Of a stretch of 12,192 nucleotides of DNA, positions 6,926 to 12,192 are shown one piece after another; positions within the stretch are counted from its first letter, which is position 1; the number at the start of each line of letters is the position of its first letter. The position numbers and the translations under genes were made by a program. This stretch comes from a bacterium (lineage in GTDB: Bacteria; Babelota; Babeliae; Babelales; JABDEC01), in NCBI GenBank assembly GCA_947481115.1, contig CANKEI010000031.1, positions 1-12,192 on the forward strand, given 5' to 3'. Under the pieces are notes generated by a model. It was not told the origin of the DNA and searched no databases. It saw only the letters and a program-made list of their open reading frames with translations.

Positions 6926-6954
6926 TTGTTACACATGATATCCAATGGTATAAT
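6926..6954 (+). promoter_or_regulatory. Sigma70-type promoter of the skp-like gene
   Basis: TTGTTA (6926-6931) and a perfect TATAAT (6949-6954) are separated by 17 bp, the optimal spacing. Transcription would start near 6961, leaving a leader of about 53 bases before the ATG at 7014. It is the best promoter match that I can see in the window. Confidence 0.7.
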
Positions 6955-7013
6955 TCTAAAGTTTATTAAATAATTCTAGTAAATTTTAAATTATATATTG
7001 GGAATTAAAACTT

Positions 7014-7610
7014 ATGATTTTGTCTAAAAATAAATTTATTAACAGTTTGGGTTTTGGTTTAGTGATTAATTTACTGCTAGCTATAAAAATTACTGAGTGT
7101 GCACCAGCCGTTAATAATGTAGCGGTTGCTTCAATGCAAGAGATTATGCAAATCTCTGAATTAGGTAATAAAAAACATCATAGCTTAACTAAATTGCAAA
7201 CTGATAAGATGGCTCAAATTCAAAAAAAGCAGCAAGATTTTGAAAAAAAAGCTAAATCATTGGAAGCGCGTTCTAAAACAGTTGATGCAGTATTAATCGT
7301 CAAAGAACAAGAAGATTTATTAGCAGAGCGTCAAGCAATTGAAACATTTGTAAAGGCGGCAGAAGGCGAATTACAACGTGCGATTAGTCGTGAAATGACG
7401 CAAATTGGTGAATTGGTGCGTGAAGCAGTTAAGGAATTAGCCCCAGTTAACAATTGGGATATCGTAGTCTTAAAAGAGACTAGTGAAATAATCTATTGCT
7501 CAGATAAAGCAATGGTCTCCAAGGCCATAGCAGCTCAAGTTGATAAAATAAACCAAAAAACAGTTAATGCAAAACCAACTATGCCAGACGCTAAAGCAGC
7601 TAAAAAATAA
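7014..7610 (+). CDS. Skp/OmpH-like periplasmic chaperone
   Basis: The 198-residue product begins with a signal-peptide-like segment (lysines at 5 and 7, hydrophobic about 10-26, likely cleavage near ECA-PA at 29-31). It then shows the Skp layout: a short beta strand (VAVASMQEIM, 36-45), a long charged helical region (about 50-142) rich in Lys, Glu, Gln and Ala suited to the tentacle coiled coil, and a C-terminal strand-helix unit (NWDIVVLKETSEIIYCSDKA, then a helix to about 181). Skp trimers hold unfolded outer-membrane proteins in the periplasm, so this gene argues for a diderm cell. The Lys/Ala-rich tail after 182 is an extension beyond the family core. The gene is a single transcription unit with its own promoter and terminator, away from bamA or lpx genes. 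Only a weak GGGA lies upstream of the ATG. Confidence 0.78.
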   Translation: MILSKNKFINSLGFGLVINLLLAIKITECAPAVNNVAVASMQEIMQISELGNKKHHSLTKLQTDKMAQIQKKQQDFEKKAKSLEARSKTVDAVLIVKEQEDLLAERQAIETFVKAAEGELQRAISREMTQIGELVREAVKELAPVNNWDIVVLKETSEIIYCSDKAMVSKAIAAQVDKINQKTVNAKPTMPDAKAAKK

Positions 7611-7636
7611 GTTGTTATAATTAAATTTTAGTAATT

Positions 7637-7679
7637 AAAAATAGCACGCGTGTAAATTATCATACGCGTGCTATTTTTT
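7637..7679 (+). terminator. Intrinsic terminator of the skp-like gene
   Basis: The arms 7637-7651 (AAAAATAGCACGCGT) and 7664-7678 (ACGCGTGCTATTTTT) pair perfectly over 15 bp. A G-U and a T-A pair extend the stem inward to a loop of about eight bases. Six T residues (7674-7679) close it. This is a textbook rho-independent terminator 26 bases after the stop codon. Confidence 0.88.
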
Positions 7680-7694
7680 AGCCCGCAATATCCC

Positions 7695-7762
7695 CCTCCT
7701 CGACTGACGCTCGGGGCGAGCGGGGTTCGGGACGAGCGGGAGTATTCGTACGTAAGTACGAG
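7695..7762. repeat. GC-rich intergenic palindromic patch (copy 2)
   Basis: It contains the hairpin CGCTC-GGGGC-GAGCG at 7708-7722, a partly repeated GAGCGGG word (7718-7724, 7734-7740), outer CTCC (7696-7699) against GGAG (7739-7742), and a separate small hairpin TTCGTAC-GTAA-GTACGAG (7745-7762). It lies between the skp terminator and pth. Its composition is strikingly GC-rich against the flanks, and it shares words with the patches at 2135-2188 and 8378-8439. Confidence 0.45.
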
Positions 7763-7815
7763 AACTTGTGCTTAAATTAGTGAGCGATATTTATTTTATA
7801 GTCGGAAAACATAAC

Positions 7816-8376
7816 ATGAGCGAAATCAGTAAAAATATTTTAGCGATTATTGGACTAGGCAACCCAGGATTACAGTTTAAAAAAACCCGCCACAATATTG
7901 GCTTTATGGTCTTAGACCAATTAGTTGAGCAAGCTAATAATAATTTATCTAGTAATAGCTGGGTTAAACAAAATAATTTAGAACAAATGCTAGTCGAAAT
8001 TAACCAGCAAAAAGTTCTATTAATCAAGCCGCAAACTTTCATGAATGATTCTGGTAAAGTTATTAACTATTTGACCAAAAAAGGGCTTAAAATCGAAAAT
8101 ATTTTAGTAATTCATGACGAGTTAGAATTGCCATTTGGGGTGTTAAAATTTAAGCAGGGCGGCAGCGCTAAAGGACATAATGGGCTTAAGTCTATTATTA
8201 GTGTACTAGGTGATAATTTTTTACGCTTACGTTTTGGCATTGATCGACCAGCCAGATCTGACAGTAGTATGCCTGTAGATAAATATGTACTTGGTAAATT
8301 TAATTCCCAAGAAGAAAATAGCTTGGTTGAAAAAATCAACCAAGCTATTGAATTAATTAAAACACAGATAAAATAA
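7816..8376 (+). CDS. pth: Peptidyl-tRNA hydrolase
   Basis: Pth releases peptides from prematurely dissociated peptidyl-tRNA, recycling tRNA in the cytoplasm. From the ATG at 7816 the protein has 186 residues, normal for the family. The active site is complete: GNPG with N16, TRHNIG with the catalytic H26, PQTFMNDSG with N77, IHDELELPFG with D101, and KGHNGLKS with N122. The open frame extends upstream to a GTG at 7768, but bacterial Pth begins just before the 'IIGLGNPG' strand and GGAAAA lies shortly before the internal ATG, so 7816 is preferred. The usual Tyr before TRHN is Phe here (F21). The gene is monocistronic and convergent with alaS. Confidence 0.96.
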   Translation: MSEISKNILAIIGLGNPGLQFKKTRHNIGFMVLDQLVEQANNNLSSNSWVKQNNLEQMLVEINQQKVLLIKPQTFMNDSGKVINYLTKKGLKIENILVIHDELELPFGVLKFKQGGSAKGHNGLKSIISVLGDNFLRLRFGIDRPARSDSSMPVDKYVLGKFNSQEENSLVEKINQAIELIKTQIK

Positions 8377-8377
8377 T

Positions 8378-8439
8378 GGTTCGATACATTTTACTTCGCT
8401 CTTCGAGCTACGAAGAACACTTACCACGAACGTATCCGG
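8378..8439. repeat. Intergenic palindromic element (copy 3) between convergent pth and alaS
   Basis: GGTTCGATAC (8378-8387) is matched by CCACGAACGTATCC (8424-8437), so both GTTCG/CGAAC and GATAC/GTATC are inverted, though in swapped order. The centre holds CTTCGCTCTTCGAGCTACGAAG (8394 on), in which GCTC-TTC-GAGC and CTTC/GAAG pair. It lies in the short gap between two stop codons and may serve as a bidirectional transcription end. There is no T-run. Confidence 0.45.
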
Positions 8440-8455
8440 AATAAATCTAATAAAT

Positions 8456-11071
8456 TTATGCAAACAGCTTCTGTTCCAAAGCTTTAGCCAACTTAGTTTT
8501 TAGCTGATCCAAATCTAGTTTAGGGCCACCGCCTTGCAAACTAAGCTCATTGCCACCACCACGAATTTCAAAATTGTCAGCTAGCCAGCCAGCTAATTTT
8601 TTTAGTGAAATTTGGGTGCTAAAATCTTTAGCTAATACAGCTAAGAACTGCGTAGCTTGAGTTTCAGAGTTTTGTGAAACCAAGAAATATAAACCAGCTT
8701 TTTGGGCAACTAATTTATTGGCAATTTCACGCAACTCACTAGGCTCGCTATGATTTAAATCTAAAAATAAATATGGTACAGAGTTATAATCTACGGTACT
8801 TGTTAGCCAATTTGGCATTTGGGCTTGCCATAATGCCGTACGTGCTTGTTGTAATAATTGGTGCGCTTTGCGTAACAGTTCGCGTTCTTTTTTAACAGCT
8901 GCTAAAACTTCGTTAGTTTGTACTTTAAAATCTTGGCTGAGCTCTTTTAAGTCATTAAAATTAGTTTGATATAATGTTAATGCGGCTGGACCAGTCAGTG
9001 CAAAAATGCGTCGGTTGCCAGCAGACAGTGCGCTAACTTCCGTAATTTTAAAGCTACCAATATCGCCAGTTTGACGCACATGGGTACCACCACAAAGTTC
9101 GGCGGAGAAGCCAGGAATATCGATTACACGCACATCTTCAGGATTATATTTTTCACCAAAGATGGCAATTACGCCGCGTTCAACCGCTTGCTTGTGAGTT
9201 GTATATTCAGTATTAACCAAAATATTTTCCCAGATTTTACGATTCACACGTTCTTCGACCCAGCGAATTTCTTCGGGCGTCAAATTTTTATGATATGTAA
9301 AATCGAAGCGTAAATAATCTGGATTAACGACCGAGCCAGATTGTTTAACACTTTTGCCTAGCAACTCGATTAAAGCTGCTTGCAGTAAGTGGGTAGCAGT
9401 ATGATTTTTCATCGTACGTAAACGCACTTCTTGATCAACTAAAAGTGTTATAGTTTGGCCTATAGTTAAATCTACGGGAGTAACTAATTTTAGGGCAATA
9501 GCATGATCAATTTTTTTAAGATCTAATAGTAACGCACTATGTTCGCCAAGTTTAACGACACCTTGGTCATTCACTTGACCACCACAAGCCGCAAAGAAGG
9601 GCGTCTCTGGTGTCACTAGCCAAACTGTATCACCAGCTTTAGCAGATTGGACCGCTTTATGATCTACAAACAGTGCTGTAATCTTAGATTCCAATTCAGT
9701 AATCTGATAACCCAAAAACTTAGTTTTAAGCTCTTCGGTTAATTTTAATTCAACTTCAGCTTGACTGCTCTTTTGGCCCGACTGTTCCCGTTGAATTTCC
9801 ATATGCTGCTCAAACGCCAGTAGGTCAACTGTAAAATTACGCTCATCAGCAATTAATGTGATTAATTCTAAGGGGAACCCAAAAGTGTCATATAATTTAA
9901 ATGCTTCAGCGCCAGAGATTAATTTAGTTGCCTGATTTTTTTCAAAACATTTTTCGAGCAGCTGCTTACCGCGAATTAAATTGTCAGCAAATTTACTAAT
10001 TTCGCTTTCGAGCACTTCAGTAATATATTTCTTGCTGGCCGCTAATTCTGGATAAACTTGGTGCATACTTTCGATCAAGCTGGCAGCTAACTTGGGAAAA
10101 ATAGTATTGTTAGTTAGTTTTTGTTCGAACAGTGCGGCCCTACGGACAATTTTACGTAAGACATAACCACGACCTTCGTTAGATGGTGCACAGCCGTCAG
10201 CTAACATAAAACAAGCTGCTCTAATATGATCTGCTAATACGTGAAATGCCGCGCGTAATTCCTGAGTTTGCTTTTGATAAAGTACGCCAGTTAGTTGTTC
10301 GATCTGCTGAATAATTTCTTGAAAAATACTAGTTTCAAAAACTGAGTCTTTATTTTCAATGACTGCACATAGACGTTCTAGGCCCATCCCAGTATCAACA
10401 CCAGTTTGTTTTAATGGTTCTAGTGTACCGTCAGCTTGACGATTAAATTGCATAAATACATTGTTCCAGATTTCTAAGAATCTATCGCACGCACAACCGG
10501 GCGCACAGTCTGCAGCACCACAACCAAAACGAGTGCCACGATCGATATAGATTTCCGTACATGGGCCACATGGTCCGGTGTCACCCATCGCCCAAAAATT
10601 ATCTTTCTCGCCTAGACGCCCAATACGGTTTTCTGGCACACCGATTTGTTGATGCCAGATATCGTATGCTGCTTGGTCATCTTGAAAGACTGTCACATAG
10701 AGTGTACTTTGATCTAGGCCAATTTCTTTAGTTAAAAAATCCCAGGCATATTGAATGGCTTCTTTTTTAAAATAATCACCGAAAGAGAAGTTGCCCATCA
10801 TTTCGAAAAAAGTTAGATGTCTTTTGGTAAAGCCAACTACGTCTAAATCATTATGTTTTCCGCCAGCACGGGCACATTTTTGGATGGTAACAGCCCGTTT
10901 GTAACTACGGTTTTCTAGACCTAAAAATAGATCTTTAAATTGGTTCATGCCAGCATTAGTAAATAATAATGTCGGATCTTGTGCGGGAATCAATGGTGAA
11001 CTGGCCACTTGTTCGTGACCATTTTTTTTGAAAAAGTCGAAAAATTTTTGGCGAATTTCTAGCGAGTTCAT
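8456..11071 (-). CDS. alaS: Alanyl-tRNA synthetase
   Basis: AlaS charges tRNA-Ala and edits mischarged Ser and Gly. The frame opens at 11083, but ATG 11071 (MNSLEIRQKFFDFF) fits the family start and gives 871 residues, a full-length enzyme. Numbering from 11083: the class II motif 2 region RHLTFFEMMGNFSFGDYF is at 88-105, a Cys-rich loop CGAADCAPGCACD at 188-200 and motif 3 GMGLERL at 232-238. The editing domain has HTATH at 561-565, QSGS at 581-584, CGGTH at 664-668 and the RR pair at 691-692. A coiled coil (about 710-750) leads to the C-Ala domain with its glycine-rich RGGGNELSLQGGG (841-853). The usual ESGGQVGD strand reads ACGGQVND (498-505). The gene is the last of a minus-strand cluster, 52 bp after the methyltransferase stop from the preferred start. 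No clear Shine-Dalgarno is seen for either start. Confidence 0.97.
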   Translation of the reverse strand: MNSLEIRQKFFDFFKKNGHEQVASSPLIPAQDPTLLFTNAGMNQFKDLFLGLENRSYKRAVTIQKCARAGGKHNDLDVVGFTKRHLTFFEMMGNFSFGDYFKKEAIQYAWDFLTKEIGLDQSTLYVTVFQDDQAAYDIWHQQIGVPENRIGRLGEKDNFWAMGDTGPCGPCTEIYIDRGTRFGCGAADCAPGCACDRFLEIWNNVFMQFNRQADGTLEPLKQTGVDTGMGLERLCAVIENKDSVFETSIFQEIIQQIEQLTGVLYQKQTQELRAAFHVLADHIRAACFMLADGCAPSNEGRGYVLRKIVRRAALFEQKLTNNTIFPKLAASLIESMHQVYPELAASKKYITEVLESEISKFADNLIRGKQLLEKCFEKNQATKLISGAEAFKLYDTFGFPLELITLIADERNFTVDLLAFEQHMEIQREQSGQKSSQAEVELKLTEELKTKFLGYQITELESKITALFVDHKAVQSAKAGDTVWLVTPETPFFAACGGQVNDQGVVKLGEHSALLLDLKKIDHAIALKLVTPVDLTIGQTITLLVDQEVRLRTMKNHTATHLLQAALIELLGKSVKQSGSVVNPDYLRFDFTYHKNLTPEEIRWVEERVNRKIWENILVNTEYTTHKQAVERGVIAIFGEKYNPEDVRVIDIPGFSAELCGGTHVRQTGDIGSFKITEVSALSAGNRRIFALTGPAALTLYQTNFNDLKELSQDFKVQTNEVLAAVKKERELLRKAHQLLQQARTALWQAQMPNWLTSTVDYNSVPYLFLDLNHSEPSELREIANKLVAQKAGLYFLVSQNSETQATQFLAVLAKDFSTQISLKKLAGWLADNFEIRGGGNELSLQGGGPKLDLDQLKTKLAKALEQKLFA

Positions 11072-11123
11072 GGTACAGCCCATTCAGTTTAAAGTTTAAT
11101 ATTTTGGCTTTAAATATAATCGA

Positions 11124-11696
11124 TTAGTTTGGTTTAATCCACCAATCTGTATAGTGTGTAATTTCTTGATTATTTTGGGTAACTATTTGCACAGTTTTAG
11201 TTAGCGGCCAAGTTTTTAAATTTTCATAAATTGGCAAATACTGGGGCCGCTCACAATTATCAAGCATTAATGCACCGCCAGGTTTTAAAATTCGCACGGC
11301 TTGCATAGCACAATTTATTCGTTCGATCGCATCAATTAAAATTAAATCGAAATAGTTATCTGAGAATTCTGCGCAGACTTGATAATAAGCCGGCGGGCTT
11401 AATAACTTACGTGTAACTTGTGTAATCAGTGAGTTTGGTTCTGAGATTAAATTACTTAGATTTAAGTTATTTAGATTTAAATCTTCTAGTACCTGTGTAA
11501 CTGAATTATACCACTTAGGATTATGCTCGATCGAAACTAAATGATTAGTGCGTTGTGCAAACCAAATCGTGGAGCCGCCGCTACCAAACTCTAAAATTTT
11601 TAAATTGGGATTTGTTTGGCACAAGTTTTCGATAAACTCAATCGCTTGCTCAGTTAGCCAGGGACGCGAATCAGCTGTTAGCTGTCTATTTTGCAT
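11124..11696 (-). CDS. Class I SAM-dependent methyltransferase (Methyltransf_24-like), substrate unknown
   Basis: The 190-residue protein shows a Rossmann-type methyltransferase core: motif I LEFGSGGST at 35-43 binds SAM, the acidic residue after strand 2 is E57 in SIEHNP, motif IV-like FDLILIDA is at 116-123, and LKPGGALMLDN at 137-147 matches the later core strand. The opening RPWLTEQAIEFIE segment is typical of small stand-alone methyltransferases with unknown acceptors. A Leu/Asn repeat (LNLNNLNLSNL, 73-83), coded by a 15-base imperfect tandem duplication around 11456-11485, sits in the variable loop after motif II. The ATG (11694-11696) overlaps the HIT gene stop in a TAATG junction, implying translational coupling; no separate Shine-Dalgarno is visible. 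It lies upstream of alaS on the same strand, but nothing shows that it modifies tRNA. Confidence 0.85.
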   Translation of the reverse strand: MQNRQLTADSRPWLTEQAIEFIENLCQTNPNLKILEFGSGGSTIWFAQRTNHLVSIEHNPKWYNSVTQVLEDLNLNNLNLSNLISEPNSLITQVTRKLLSPPAYYQVCAEFSDNYFDLILIDAIERINCAMQAVRILKPGGALMLDNCERPQYLPIYENLKTWPLTKTVQIVTQNNQEITHYTDWWIKPN

Positions 11697-12192
11697 TAGA
11701 GTTTAATCGCTTGAAACTTGGGTAATAAATCTTGATAGATTTTAGTGAGATCAAACGAGATAGTTTTAGTGTTTGCTAGTAATGGCAAAAAATTGGTATC
11801 ACCAAACCATCTTGGTAGCACATGTAAATGCAAGTGGCTGGGAATTCCAGCACCAGCAGATTTGCCTAGATTCAGTCCAATATTAATCCCAGTGGCACCA
11901 AATTCTTGCTGTAAAAAATCACTACTAAGTGCGGCGATCTCGATCATTTCTGCCCGCGCTTTAGCGCTATATTGTGACAAAGTTCTTTTGTGTTTATAAG
12001 GGATAATTAATAGATGCCCGGCATTATAGGGATATAAATTTAAGATCACAAAATTATATTTAAAGCGTTTCAAAATAAAATTTTGCGCATCATGCTCTGG
12101 TGTGGCCGAAATTTCGTGACAAAATGGGCATTTTTTAGCGCTAGCGTCAGATTTTTTTTCCGGCAGCGCAGTTTTAACATAATTTGACCGCC
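11696..12192 (-). CDS. HIT-family protein, Ap4A phosphorylase-like (partial at right edge)
   Basis: The HIT triad HLHLHVLPRW followed by FGDTNFLP is clear, and NAGHLLIIPY precedes it as in the family. The HLHxHVxPRW-xGDxNF form is typical of bacterial HIT proteins related to diadenosine tetraphosphate phosphorylases and hydrolases, which act on nucleotide phosphates with the central His as nucleophile. A TTG at 12071-12073 could open a 125-residue frame, but translation stays open to the window edge and upstream codons read CPFCHEISATPEHDAQNFI, the normal N-terminal zinc-knuckle region of HIT proteins. The true start therefore lies upstream of 12192; no in-frame ATG occurs in the visible part. 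The stop overlaps the methyltransferase start by one base, so the two are probably co-translated. Confidence 0.9.
   Translation of the reverse strand, partial: RSNYVKTALPEKKSDASAKKCPFCHEISATPEHDAQNFILKRFKYNFVILNLYPYNAGHLLIIPYKHKRTLSQYSAKARAEMIEIAALSSDFLQQEFGATGINIGLNLGKSAGAGIPSHLHLHVLPRWFGDTNFLPLLANTKTISFDLTKIYQDLLPKFQAIKL

Noticed and set aside
7768..7815. Upstream GTG start for pth
   Set aside because: It adds 16 residues not found in Pth, partly encoded next to the GC-rich patch; the ATG at 7816 fits the family N-terminus.
9071..9313. 80-codon plus-strand open frame within alaS
   Set aside because: Antisense shadow of the AlaS editing domain with no supporting signals.
11072..11083. Upstream ATG start for alaS adding MGCT
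   Set aside because: Family N-termini begin close to the 'EIRQ.F.DFF' helix, so the ATG at 11071 is the better choice; neither has a clear ribosome site.
11745..11999. 84-codon plus-strand open frame within the HIT gene
   Set aside because: Antisense to the HIT triad region; no ribosome site or family match.
1..12192. CRISPR array, tRNA, rRNA or riboswitch
   Set aside because: No regularly spaced repeats, no cloverleaf-like sequence and no leader long enough and conserved enough were seen.

Overview
This is an AT-rich bacterial window dominated by housekeeping genes. It carries cell division genes (ftsA, ftsZ and a very divergent ftsQ-like gene), alanyl-tRNA synthetase, peptidyl-tRNA hydrolase and a Skp/OmpH-like periplasmic chaperone, which implies a diderm cell envelope. 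It also has a solitary HerA-type ATPase, the start of an Rpn-type PD-(D/E)XK nuclease gene, and a family-10 (fucosyltransferase-type) glycosyltransferase with a hydrophobic N-terminus. This mix, with short GC-rich intergenic patches and asparagine-rich low-complexity sequence, would suit a host-associated reduced-genome lineage such as Dependentiae/Babeliae. That placement is inference and was not tested by phylogeny.

Layout. Positions 1-220 (minus) hold the 5' part of an Rpn-type nuclease gene that runs off the left edge. It is divergent from a 532-residue HerA-like ATPase (341-1939, plus). A 266-bp gap contains a GC-rich imperfect dyad element and leads into ftsQ-like, ftsA and ftsZ (2206-5678, plus), tightly spaced and probably one operon. 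A 21-bp-stem hairpin separates ftsZ from a convergent GT10 glycosyltransferase gene (5778-6851, minus). The 162-bp region between GT10 and the divergent skp-like gene (7014-7610, plus) has a good sigma70-type promoter preceded by two 12-bp direct repeats exactly 21 bp apart. The skp-like gene ends in a classical intrinsic terminator. After a second GC-rich patch comes pth (7816-8376, plus). A third palindromic patch separates pth from a convergent minus-strand operon in the order HIT protein (partial, right edge), SAM methyltransferase, alaS.

How the genes relate. FtsQ, FtsA and FtsZ would act together at the division septum. FtsZ keeps its conserved C-terminal peptide and FtsA its C-terminal amphipathic helix. 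AlaS and Pth are both translation-quality genes but lie in separate convergent units. The HIT and methyltransferase genes overlap by one base (TAATG) and are probably translationally coupled.

I do not see a complete new defence or mobile system. The observations most worth following up are the two edge genes whose true reading frames extend beyond the window, the paired direct repeats between GT10 and skp, the GC-rich intergenic elements, the cysteine-rich divergent FtsQ, and the unexpected GT10 gene beside ftsZ.
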